In this document: positions 15,735-23,255 of the stretch, piece by piece
Numbering within the stretch: position 1 is the first letter of the stretch
Layout: each line of letters opens with the position of its first letter
Source: an uncultured Bacillota bacterium
GTDB taxonomy: Bacteria > Bacillota_I > Bacilli_A > RF39 > UBA660
DNA: 37,944 nucleotides
Assembly: GCA_900318075.1 (NCBI GenBank)
Contig: ONJI01000021.1
Span: forward strand, 1-37,944
Direction of reading: 5' to 3'
Program-made: the position numbers and the translations under genes
Notes under the pieces: model-generated
The model's database searches: none
Seen by the model: the letters and a program-made list of their open reading frames with translations, nothing else
Told to the model about the DNA's origin: nothing

Positions 15735-17872
15735 GAAACCTCCTTTGGTTCTATTAAAGATAAAGACACTTTCTGTTTGTCATATAAAATATCATCGACA
15801 TAACAATCCACAATATCTCCAACACTCACTACTTCCATAGGATGTTTAATAAACTTATTTGTAAGCTTTGATACATGAGCTAGGCCATCATTATGAAGTC
15901 CAATATCAATAAAAGCTCCAAAAGGTGTTACATTTCTAACCGTGCCCTGAAGTTTCATTCCAGGTTTTAAATCTTTAAGCTCCAAAACATCACTTCTGAG
16001 AAGTGGTTTTGGCATATCATCACGTGGATCTCTATTAGGTTTTTTTAAAGACTTAACTATATCTTCTAAAGTATATTTATCTGTATCTAAAATAGACGCA
16101 TATTCATCAATATTGATATCTAATTTTACATTAAACTCATCTGTACCAATATCCTTTATATCGAGATTTAGTAACTCTAAAAGTTTCAAAACTATACTAT
16201 AACTTTCTGGATGGATGGCCGTTCTATCTAAAACATTATCGCCTGTTACCCTAAGAAAGCCAACTGCTTGCGTGTAGACTTTATCAGAAAAAAGCTTTTT
16301 AATCTCATCCCTACTTTTTATTTTTCCATTGTTATCCCTATAATTAACTAACTTATCAATTGCCATTTTAGTAAGACCAGAAACATATTTAAGTAAAGAT
16401 TTACTCGCTGTATTTACATTAACTCCGACATTATTGACTGACTTTTCAACTACAAAATCCAAAGATTCCCTAAGTTCTTTGTTCGGAACATCATGTTGAT
16501 ACATGCCAACCCCAATACTCTCAGGCTCTATTTTAACAAGCTCTGATATAGGATCTTGGAGTCTTCTTGCGATACTGATTGCACTTCTTTCTTCTACATG
16601 TAAATCCGGAAACTCAGAAATTGCAAGTTTACTTGCAGAATATACAGAAGCTCCAGCTTCATTAACCAAAATATATTCTACTTTTCGTTTCGCATCCTTT
16701 ATAATTGAAGCCACAAATGCTTCACTTTCACGAGATGCTGTACCATTACCAATTGCAATAATATCAATATTATATTTATCTATTAAATCAAGTAAGACTT
16801 TTTTACTTTTTTCCTTTTCATTTTTAGGCTCATGTGGATATATAACCTTGATATCTAACATTTTGCCAGTAGTGTCCACAACCGCCAATTTACAGCCTGT
16901 TCTAAAAGCCGGATCAAAACCTAAAACAACTTTTTCCTTAATAGGTGGCTGCATAAGTAATTTTTCTAAATTAAGACCAAAATTCTGAATTGCATCAATA
17001 TTAGCTTTTTCTGTAAGTTCACTTCTTACTTCCCTTTCTATTGAAGGAAAAATAAGCCTTTTATAACTATCCTTTATTGCCTCCTCTATGATGTAATTTA
17101 AAGGGCCTTCCTTTTTAATCATTTTTTCTTTTAAAAATTTAATTATCTTATCATTATCTACTTCAATTTTAACAGAAATTATTTTTTCTTTTTCGGCTCT
17201 ATTAATAGCCATTACTCTATATTCTTTTGCATACTTAACTTTTTCACTAAAATCATAGTACATGTCATAGAGTTTATTAACATCGGTAGCATCTTTCTTT
17301 TTCTTGCACGTAATAACTCCATCATTAAAAACTAATCTTCTAATCCACTTTCTAAAATATGCGTTATCACTTATCCATTCAGCTATTATATAACCGGCTC
17401 CTTCTATCGCTTCTTCCTTAGTTTTGACATTCTCATTTAAATAAGGCTGCACCAAAGAATCTAAATCTTTAGTCGTATAGCTCATAATTTGTTTAGCAAG
17501 GCCTTCAAGCCCATTTTTAATAGCCTCAGTTGCTTTAGTTTTCTTTTTTTCTTTAAATGGTCTATATAGGTCTTCTACTTCAACGAGCTTAGAAGCACTC
17601 ATTATCTGATCTTTTAATTCATCAGTAAGTAGACCTTTTTCATCAATTAACCTAATGACATCTTCTTTTCTTTTTAAAAGATTTACCTCATAATCGTAGA
17701 CTTCACTAATCTGTCTAATCTCTTCTTCATTTAAATTTCCAGTTACTTCCTTTCGGTATCTAGCAATAAAAGGAATAGTATTTCCATCCTCAAGCAATTT
17801 TAAAGTTTTAGATACCTGATCTTTTTTTATTTTTAAATTTTCACTAATTTCTAAAATGATTTTTTCGTTCAT
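15731..17872 (-). CDS. tex: Tex-family RNA-binding transcription accessory protein
   Basis: 713 aa, the usual Tex length. Domain order is a helical Tex N-terminal region (about 1-190), a YqgF/RuvX-like RNase H fold starting with VLGFDPAFRTGC near 317, a helix-hairpin-helix pair near 490-560, and a C-terminal S1 domain (about 638-708). Tex proteins bind nucleic acids through the S1 domain and interact with the transcription machinery; the precise function is not settled. It is first in a tex-lipoprotein-uppP unit. Confidence 0.95.
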   Translation of the reverse strand: MNEKIILEISENLKIKKDQVSKTLKLLEDGNTIPFIARYRKEVTGNLNEEEIRQISEVYDYEVNLLKRKEDVIRLIDEKGLLTDELKDQIMSASKLVEVEDLYRPFKEKKKTKATEAIKNGLEGLAKQIMSYTTKDLDSLVQPYLNENVKTKEEAIEGAGYIIAEWISDNAYFRKWIRRLVFNDGVITCKKKKDATDVNKLYDMYYDFSEKVKYAKEYRVMAINRAEKEKIISVKIEVDNDKIIKFLKEKMIKKEGPLNYIIEEAIKDSYKRLIFPSIEREVRSELTEKANIDAIQNFGLNLEKLLMQPPIKEKVVLGFDPAFRTGCKLAVVDTTGKMLDIKVIYPHEPKNEKEKSKKVLLDLIDKYNIDIIAIGNGTASRESEAFVASIIKDAKRKVEYILVNEAGASVYSASKLAISEFPDLHVEERSAISIARRLQDPISELVKIEPESIGVGMYQHDVPNKELRESLDFVVEKSVNNVGVNVNTASKSLLKYVSGLTKMAIDKLVNYRDNNGKIKSRDEIKKLFSDKVYTQAVGFLRVTGDNVLDRTAIHPESYSIVLKLLELLNLDIKDIGTDEFNVKLDINIDEYASILDTDKYTLEDIVKSLKKPNRDPRDDMPKPLLRSDVLELKDLKPGMKLQGTVRNVTPFGAFIDIGLHNDGLAHVSKLTNKFIKHPMEVVSVGDIVDCYVDDILYDKQKVSLSLIEPKEVS

Positions 17873-17892
17873 ACTTTTACCTTCCCTATAAT

Positions 17893-17920
17893 ATTATACC
17901 GTTTTTAACTATAAAAGCAA
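17893..17920 (-). promoter_or_regulatory. Promoter of tex-lipoprotein-uppP
   Basis: TTGCTT (17915-17920), 16 bases, TATAAT (17893-17898) on the minus strand, 20 bases ahead of tex. Confidence 0.55.
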
Positions 17921-17947
17921 ATAAAAACCACAGTATTTTACACTGTG
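17920..17947 (-). terminator. Terminator after the Y-family polymerase gene
   Basis: CACAGT (17929-17934) pairs with ACTGTG (17942-17947) over seven A/T/C bases, then GGTTTTTATTT on the minus strand, five bases past the stop. Confidence 0.75.
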
Positions 17948-17951
17948 ATTT

Positions 17952-19166
17952 TTACTTATTTAAATATTTATTTCCTACATATTTATCAGATAAAGATGCT
18001 TTTTTAATCGCCTTAAAGCCATATTTTTCTTTTATCTCGTCCACTGTTTTTTCCAATATCTTATTATCTTCTCTAATATCATAGTTTTCAAATAAAGATG
18101 TTTGATGATTAGAAATATCCACCAGTCCATCAAGCCTAACCCCTATTAATCTAATACCATCATCCGTATCCATCTCATCTAGTATTTCTTTAGATACTTT
18201 ATAAACCTCTTCTGTAATATTAGTTGCGTTAACTAATCTTTTTTGATGACTTTTCCTTTTGAAAAACTTATCCTTTAAAGTAACTACTACCACATACGCA
18301 TATTTTTCTTGTCTTCGAAGTCTTAAAGTAACATTTTCTGATAAAGCTAGTAAATACTGATATAATTCTTCTTTAGAAGAAATATTATGATCTAAAGTTG
18401 TCTCATTACCTATTCCCTTAGGATCAGCCGGCACAGAGTTCACAAAATCACTACCTATGCCGTTAGCTGCTCTTATCATATCTATAGCCATATTTTTAAA
18501 ATATTTATACATTTTTTTCTCATCAGCATGTGCTAAATCATAAATAGTATTTATATTTAAATTGTGAAGCTTAATAGCCGTTTTCTTACCTATGCCAAAT
18601 AAATCATCGATAGGTAATGGCCACATTTTATCTTGAACTTCATTTTTATACAAAGTATGAACCTTATAAGGTTTAGAAAAATCAGAAGCCATCTTCGCAC
18701 ATAGTTTATTATTTGCAATACCAATATTTACCGTAAAACCCAATACATCATAGATTTCTTTTTTTAGCTTATAAGCAAAATCTATTTCGTTACCATATAG
18801 ATGTCTAACTGGCGTATAATCCAAAAAGCACTCATCAATACTCATCGGTTCAATATCTGGTGTATATTTTTTAATAAGATCAAACATACTATCACTCATT
18901 TTTTTGTAATAATTATAATTTGGTGGATAAGTTCTCAAATTAGGACATTTTTTTCTAGCCGAATACAATGTCTCACCAGTAACTACACCTTTCTTTTTAG
19001 CCGGCATAGACTTAGCTAAAACAATTCCTCTTCTAGAAGCCTCATCACCACCAATAACCGCATATGACTTTCTAATATCATATTTATAACCTTCTTTAAG
19101 CATGAAAACTGCCGTCCATGATAAAAAAGCGTTATTGACATCTATATGCATTATGATCTTTTCCAT
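17952..19166 (-). CDS. dinB: Y-family DNA polymerase IV (DinB-like)
   Basis: 404 aa. The palm/fingers core starts with MHIDVNNAFLSW (Asp9 binds metal; Phe14 is at the steric-gate position) and has the second catalytic motif SIDECFLDY at 109-117. A thumb with helix-hairpin-helix (LFGIGKKTAIKL near 188) and a little-finger domain follow. The FLSW wording instead of FFASVE marks a sub-branch common in Firmicutes. It performs error-prone lesion bypass. The ATG at 19166 has AGGTGG four bases ahead; an ATG at 19184 overlaps the -10 box and would not be transcribed. A LexA-like box overlaps the promoter. Confidence 0.9.
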   Translation of the reverse strand: MEKIIMHIDVNNAFLSWTAVFMLKEGYKYDIRKSYAVIGGDEASRRGIVLAKSMPAKKKGVVTGETLYSARKKCPNLRTYPPNYNYYKKMSDSMFDLIKKYTPDIEPMSIDECFLDYTPVRHLYGNEIDFAYKLKKEIYDVLGFTVNIGIANNKLCAKMASDFSKPYKVHTLYKNEVQDKMWPLPIDDLFGIGKKTAIKLHNLNINTIYDLAHADEKKMYKYFKNMAIDMIRAANGIGSDFVNSVPADPKGIGNETTLDHNISSKEELYQYLLALSENVTLRLRRQEKYAYVVVVTLKDKFFKRKSHQKRLVNATNITEEVYKVSKEILDEMDTDDGIRLIGVRLDGLVDISNHQTSLFENYDIREDNKILEKTVDEIKEKYGFKAIKKASLSDKYVGNKYLNK

Positions 19167-19182
19167 GAAACCACCTATATCC

Positions 19183-19205
19183 ATTATAGCACGAACAACT
19201 GTTTT
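19183..19205 (-). promoter_or_regulatory. Extended -10 promoter with LexA-like box (dinB)
   Basis: On the minus strand TGCTATAAT gives an extended -10 (TATAAT at 19183-19188). Just upstream, CGAACAACTGTTTT on the plus strand (19192-19205) matches 12 of 14 positions of the B. subtilis LexA (DinR) pattern CGAACRNRYGTTYC. Control by the SOS response is inferred. Confidence 0.5.
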
Positions 19206-19238
19206 GAAAAAGAGAAAGATGTTTTTTTATCTTTCTCT
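19206..19238 (-). terminator. Terminator after the second YqeG-like gene
   Basis: AGAGAAAGAT (19211-19220) pairs with ATCTTTCTCT (19229-19238), ten perfect pairs, then TTTTTC on the minus strand. The stop codon is in the hairpin. Confidence 0.82.
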
Positions 19239-19778
19239 ATATCCAATATAATATTCTTTAAAATGAAACCCTTCCGTTTTCAAAGCTGTATACATTACTG
19301 CCTGTATTACATCGTTAGTAAATAGTTTTAGATTAGCTCCATCTCTAACCATATCGACTAAAACTTTATACATTTTATTCCTATCTGCAAGTAACATATC
19401 TAAATAAAGTGAATCTCCAACAAACATCGTATTATTAGGTTCACAGTCATCATCAAACATCTTTTTAATATCTGCAAAAGCGACAAACGGTTTCCTAGCT
19501 CTTGCCATATAATTAACTTTCAAAATATCAGCAACCGGCTTCACTCTTTTTTCAGAACCACTAGAACATAAAGCTGCATTCATTCCTAAATCTGCAATAT
19601 TTTTAAAAAGACTTTCATTATTTGAAGTTACCCTAGTATCATCAAAAGGCAAAAGCGTACAATCTACATCAAAAACCGCATATTTAATACCATTTTCATA
19701 TAATTTTGGATAATTAATGTCATATACAGTTGGTAAATAAGAATCTGGTTTAAAAGCATCTATAATTTTTAAACCCAT
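19227..19778 (-). CDS. HAD-family hydrolase, second YqeG-like protein
   Basis: 183 aa. HAD motifs are FDVDCTLLPF (motif I near 36-45, DxDxT form), CSSGS (motif II), ARKPF (motif III Lys) and VGDSLYLDM (motif IV). The opening KPDSYLPTVYDINYPKLYENGIKYAVFD reads like YqeG, but divergence from the yqeG product at 3502 is large, and Cys replaces the usual Asn in the DxDNT loop. A phosphatase role is likely; the substrate is unknown. AAGGGATGAT precedes the ATG, and a 19-base palindrome lies further upstream. Confidence 0.8.
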   Translation of the reverse strand: MGLKIIDAFKPDSYLPTVYDINYPKLYENGIKYAVFDVDCTLLPFDDTRVTSNNESLFKNIADLGMNAALCSSGSEKRVKPVADILKVNYMARARKPFVAFADIKKMFDDDCEPNNTMFVGDSLYLDMLLADRNKMYKVLVDMVRDGANLKLFTNDVIQAVMYTALKTEGFHFKEYYIGYRER

Positions 19779-19793
19779 ACTATCATCCCTTCA

Positions 19794-19812
19794 GGTGATA
19801 TATTATATCACC
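19794..19812. repeat. 19-base palindrome upstream of the HAD gene
   Basis: GGTGATATATTATATCACC is a perfect 9+1+9 inverted repeat between two minus-strand genes. It contains a TATAAT on the minus strand but has no T-tract after it, so it fits an operator better than a terminator. Confidence 0.45.
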
Positions 19813-19832
19813 AATTATCAAAAATATATAAT

Positions 19833-20768
19833 TTATATAAATAAATTTTCAAAATTTTCAGCCATTTCTTCTAAATAATCAAATCTTTTCAGCTTATAAA
19901 TCCATTTACTTGGAATTTCATTAAATCCATATAATATACCAGCTATTGAACCTGCAGTAGCTCCTATTTTATCAGTGGCCCCACCTAGATTAATAGATCC
20001 TACTATTGCTTCTGAATAAGAATTGGTTTTTAGAATTATCCACATCGCAGATTCCAAAGTATATATTACATAGTCAGTTGACTTTAAATCATCTATCCTT
20101 AAATTGCTGATATTTGTCTTTAAAAGCCTATTATAATAAGCAATAGTATCTTCATCAAAATACGAAGAAAAATCTAAACATTTAATCATATTATAACTGG
20201 CAAGCTTATCCTTACCATTTAATATGAATAATAAATAACTTACGTATATATAGCACCCTAAAATACTTACTTCATTCGCATGTGTAATTGAAGAAGCATT
20301 TTTAACTATATTAAATATTTCGTAATCTTTAAGTTTATTAAAATGACAATATAAAGCAATTGGAAACATTCGTATTAATGAACCATTATCATTTGAATCA
20401 ATATCAGTTAAACCACATTTAACTGCATCACCTTGTATTTTCAAATACCTATTCAATGCCTTTTTAGTAGTAGTACTAATATCAAAAGCTTTACCAATCG
20501 CCGTATATTCTCCTTTGCCCACAAAGTTACAAAATCTACTTGCCATATCATCGAAATTTATTTTTCCACATTTTATAATAGAATCCATAGTCGCCAGAGT
20601 CATCGAAGTATAAGTAGACCATACCCCTTCTGGCACATCATAACTTCCATAACCAATCATAGAAGTTACTGGATCATTAAATAATCGTTTACGCTCTATA
20701 GATTGTAAAGGAACACCCATCGCATCGCCAACTGCTAAACCTATAAGGCCATCTTTTATCACTGACAT
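19833..20768 (-). CDS. ADP-ribosylglycohydrolase homologue lacking metal-binding residues
   Basis: 311 aa. The all-helical ADP-ribosylglycohydrolase (DraG/ARH) fold is recognisable from GLIGLAVGDAMGVP at the start, GVWSTYTSMTLAT at 48-60, NGSLIRMFPIA mid-protein, and INLGGATDKIGATAGSIAG near 259-277. Active members have WSDDTSM and GGDTDT, whose Asp and Thr residues bind two Mg2+. Here Asp52 and Asp53 read Thr-Tyr, Asp264 reads Ala and Thr267 reads Lys; only Asp266 remains. Removal of ADP-ribose by the usual mechanism is therefore doubtful, and a binding role is possible. An extended -10 (TGTTATAAT, 20784-20789) precedes it. Confidence 0.82.
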   Translation of the reverse strand: MSVIKDGLIGLAVGDAMGVPLQSIERKRLFNDPVTSMIGYGSYDVPEGVWSTYTSMTLATMDSIIKCGKINFDDMASRFCNFVGKGEYTAIGKAFDISTTTKKALNRYLKIQGDAVKCGLTDIDSNDNGSLIRMFPIALYCHFNKLKDYEIFNIVKNASSITHANEVSILGCYIYVSYLLFILNGKDKLASYNMIKCLDFSSYFDEDTIAYYNRLLKTNISNLRIDDLKSTDYVIYTLESAMWIILKTNSYSEAIVGSINLGGATDKIGATAGSIAGILYGFNEIPSKWIYKLKRFDYLEEMAENFENLFI

Positions 20769-20830
20769 ATTATCACCATATTTATTATAACACAGTAAAA
20801 TAAACTTTCCTAAAAGAGTATACGCCTACT

Positions 20831-21193
20831 TTACATTGCACACTCTCTTTCTATATATTTCATAATTACTTTAACTATATAAGAAATCTCATCTTCTGTA
20901 AGCTCTCTATACATTGAAATATTATGCCATTTAAAAAGGCACCTGCGGCAGCATGTTCCTGTTGCATGCTGAGCTATAAAAACCGGATGCACTTGTCTCA
21001 TCGGTGTCTGCTTACCATCATTTTTAGGATAAGCTGGTTTTAATCTTTCATTTATAAAATCATAAGCATGCCTTTCTACTAGACATATTCCCTTATTTTT
21101 TACATATTCTTTCATCTTTGAATTTAAATGAAAACTAGATCTAAATTTTGAATGTTCTAAACTATCAAACAATTCATTTAAATTTTTATACAT
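20831..21193 (-). CDS. DUF4186 family protein
   Basis: 120 aa. It matches the DUF4186 pattern: SKFRSSFHLN near 15-24, ERHAYDFINERL, PKNDGKQTPMRQVHPVF, then AQHATGTCCRRCLFKWH near 74-90, ending ELTEDEISYIVKVIMKYIERE. The CC-x-x-C cluster with nearby His residues suggests a metal site. Function is unknown. It has its own ribosome site (AGGTGTG ahead of the ATG) and lies between an unknown gene and the ADP-ribosylglycohydrolase homologue. Confidence 0.85.
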   Translation of the reverse strand: MYKNLNELFDSLEHSKFRSSFHLNSKMKEYVKNKGICLVERHAYDFINERLKPAYPKNDGKQTPMRQVHPVFIAQHATGTCCRRCLFKWHNISMYRELTEDEISYIVKVIMKYIERECAM

Positions 21194-21223
21194 AAAAAAT
21201 CACACCTACCAAATCAATTATAG

Positions 21224-21260
21224 CAAAAAAAAGACATAACATCTATTTTGTATATGTCTT
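21224..21260 (-). terminator. Terminator after the 168-aa unknown gene
   Basis: AAGACATA (21231-21238) pairs with TATGTCTT (21253-21260), then eight T in all on the minus strand. The stop codon is in the loop. Confidence 0.8.
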
Positions 21261-21749
21261 AATTTTTGGTCTCGATATAACTAATTCTAAATTACCTTCT
21301 GCAGTTTCTTCAGTTAAATACTCAAAATTAGTTAGAAAATCTGAAAACTGCTGTAGATATCTTTGATTTCTTTCTTGTTCATAATTTCTTTTTTTAAAAG
21401 AATAAGCACCCAAAATAGCCACGGCTTTTGTGTTAGCTGAAACTAACGCTAATTTACGAATCATATTATCTGGCCTAACAAATGGCATTTGTGAATATAC
21501 CACATCAACCGGCATGTAGTTAGGATCAATTAAAATATTATCCAAAACATCCTCTGTACAAATTCTAAGAGATTTAATATGTCGCCTACCATCTTTATAT
21601 GAAAAACCGAGATAATCAGACACAGTATTAAAATTATTGTCAGTAATTTCTAAAAGTTCGTGTGTTTGCGTTTCATAACCATAATTTTCAAGAACATTTT
21701 CTAAAAACTGTGCATAATCCACTAATAGTTTTGTTTTTCTATTATACAT
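21243..21749 (-). CDS. Hypothetical protein, unknown function
   Basis: 168 aa, soluble, no signal peptide or membrane helix. The C-terminal half has a run of charged and aromatic residues (FKKRNYEQERNQRYLQQF) that may be helical. No family recognised. It has a good promoter (TTGACT-17-TAGTAT) and a GAGGGGG ribosome site, and it follows the GH25-like gene on the same strand. Confidence 0.7.
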   Translation of the reverse strand: MYNRKTKLLVDYAQFLENVLENYGYETQTHELLEITDNNFNTVSDYLGFSYKDGRRHIKSLRICTEDVLDNILIDPNYMPVDVVYSQMPFVRPDNMIRKLALVSANTKAVAILGAYSFKKRNYEQERNQRYLQQFSDFLTNFEYLTEETAEGNLELVISRPKIKTYTK

Positions 21750-21775
21750 TTGAATTCCCCCTCAAAAACATGGAT

Positions 21776-21804
21776 ATACTAACACAAATTAAAAATAAAG
21801 TCAA
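21776..21804 (-). promoter_or_regulatory. Promoter of the 168-aa unknown gene
   Basis: TTGACT (21799-21804), 17 bases, TAGTAT (21776-21781) on the minus strand, 27 bases ahead of the ATG. Confidence 0.6.
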
Positions 21805-21833
21805 ATAAAAAGTTAGGCTACTCTAGCCAAACT
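21805..21833 (-). terminator. Terminator after the GH25-like gene
   Basis: AGTTAGGCTA (21811-21820) pairs with TAGCCAAACT (21824-21833) with one mismatch, followed by TTTTTATTT on the minus strand. Confidence 0.7.
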
Positions 21834-22250
21834 TTCACCTTTAATTTCAGCATTTAATCTGTTTATAATTTCCCTATTACTAATTTTTACTATGTCATAA
21901 TCATTACCTGGATCTACAACAATCACAGAAGCATTTTTACTAACACTGTCAATATCACGCACTACTGCCATGAAAATTACTTCATATTCAGACTGCATAT
22001 TATATCTTCTATTGATATCATCAATAATTTCAGCACTTTTTAGATCCATAGATAGCATAACAATATATCCAGCTTGATTTATAGCCCTAGCAATAGCATT
22101 ATAAACATTAATAAAATCTAAAAGTTTCAAATCACTATTTCGATTTTTTTGGGCATATTCATTATCTATTGAATAAATAACTAAACCCGAAAATTTGTTA
22201 TCAAAATTATCAAGCATTTTTAAAATTCGTTTTAATTCAATAGCTCCCAT
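21813..22250 (-). CDS. GH25-like barrel protein, 3' part (in frame after a UAG)
   Basis: 145 aa if started at the ATG at 22250, but that ATG has no ribosome site. The frame is open and in phase with the gene upstream right up to its UAG at 22362-22364. The 37 codons between read as protein (ending ESFNTGAFIYGKATDDH). Together these look like the later strands of a GH25-type barrel: GAFIYGKAT (usual GvYhy), then LVIYSIDNEY at about 22-31 (usual DxE on a strand), then the YNAIARAINQAGYIVMLSMD segment (usual GykvmiYs). I therefore think this is the C-terminal half of one gene. The resemblance is by eye and no signal peptide is present. Function unknown. Confidence 0.6.
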   Translation of the reverse strand: MGAIELKRILKMLDNFDNKFSGLVIYSIDNEYAQKNRNSDLKLLDFINVYNAIARAINQAGYIVMLSMDLKSAEIIDDINRRYNMQSEYEVIFMAVVRDIDSVSKNASVIVVDPGNDYDIVKISNREIINRLNAEIKGESLARVA

Positions 22251-22361
22251 ATGATCATCAGTGGCTTTCCCATAAATAAACGCCCCAGTATTAAAACTTT
22301 CAGCTTGACATCTAGCTGCATTACTAACGAAAATATCCTCTTCCTTAGACTTGCTAGAATC

Positions 22362-23156
22362 CTAACATGTAAGCACAACAATATCAGTATTTTGTTTTTT
22401 CAAAGCACCTATATCACTACTATCCAAAATTGCTCCATCTGAAACTTTTTGAATAACTAATCTTTCATCATCCCCTGCTGTCTTACTTTCCATTTCTGCT
22501 TGAATTGCCTCTTCAATTTCTGGATTAATATTACGCTTTGCATATGAAGCAACCTGTTTAACCATACTAGTTTTTAAAGATTTTGGATTTTCTTTAGGTA
22601 AACTTACCTGATTAGCAGGATTAAGCATTACACTACTTTTTTTAACCGAAACGCCAATTTTTCTACTTTTTATAGACTCCAAAAATATAGTTTTAAGATT
22701 ATTATATGTATTTAAAATTCTTTGCAGTTCTTTAGCATATTCTGCACTTTCAGGATTAAATGTAGGCCATTTTATAACTTGTCTTTGAAACGTGCCATTT
22801 ACCTGAATAGGTATCGTCCAGCCACTATTATCTCTTTTTATAAATTTATTTTCTAAACAAGCTGCATTTAATGATCCTTCCAAGTAATCAAGACTTTTAT
22901 TATAGACATTTACCCAAGATTTAATATAGTCAATATATTCTTCTTTCCTTGGAATAGATATAATATTAAAAGAAGTACTATTTGGTACACTAACTAAAAC
23001 TTCTCTTCCACGAGTTTTTAAAAACCTTCCAGCTTTTAGCTCTGAATCTATCCATTTTATATGATCGCTAACTCTACGGAAATCATCGAAACTGTCGATT
23101 TTTTCAACATCAATTCTATTTAATAGCGTTGCCCCTTGTTTTTCTTGAACTATCAT
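22362..23156 (-). CDS. GH25-like barrel protein, 5' part, ending at an in-frame UAG
   Basis: 264 aa to the UAG at 22362. The first 170 residues have no family I recognise; Lys/Ser-rich linkers lead to GAILDSSDIGALKKQNTDIVVLTC. This resembles the first two strands of a GH25 lysozyme barrel (the D-x-S start, then a strand). The stop falls in the middle of the fold and the frame continues to 21813. The full reading would be about 447 codons. The ATG at 23156 has GGGTGATGAT ahead (a GTG at 23168 is also open). A strong promoter precedes it. No signal peptide, so the product should be cytosolic unless exported another way. It may be a nonsense-mutated gene, a read-through product or a base-call error. 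Confidence 0.6.
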   Translation of the reverse strand: MIVQEKQGATLLNRIDVEKIDSFDDFRRVSDHIKWIDSELKAGRFLKTRGREVLVSVPNSTSFNIISIPRKEEYIDYIKSWVNVYNKSLDYLEGSLNAACLENKFIKRDNSGWTIPIQVNGTFQRQVIKWPTFNPESAEYAKELQRILNTYNNLKTIFLESIKSRKIGVSVKKSSVMLNPANQVSLPKENPKSLKTSMVKQVASYAKRNINPEIEEAIQAEMESKTAGDDERLVIQKVSDGAILDSSDIGALKKQNTDIVVLTC

Positions 23157-23186
23157 ATCATCACCCACGCTTTATATCCTATATAA

Positions 23187-23216
23187 ATTATACATCTCCT
23201 TTACACCTAGTGTCAA
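23187..23216 (-). promoter_or_regulatory. Strong promoter of the GH25-like gene
   Basis: TTGACA (23211-23216), 18 bases, TATAAT (23187-23192) on the minus strand. Both hexamers are consensus. Confidence 0.75.
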
Positions 23217-23255
23217 CAATTAAATATAAACTAGCAAATAAAATTAATATATTTT

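Noticed and set aside
16503-16988. 161-codon plus-strand open frame inside tex
   Set aside because: It is the antisense shadow of a strongly conserved Tex region, with no ribosome site or family resemblance.
22251-22442. 63-codon plus-strand open frame over the UAG region
   Set aside because: It is antisense to the GH25-like gene, with no ribosome site and no recognisable product.
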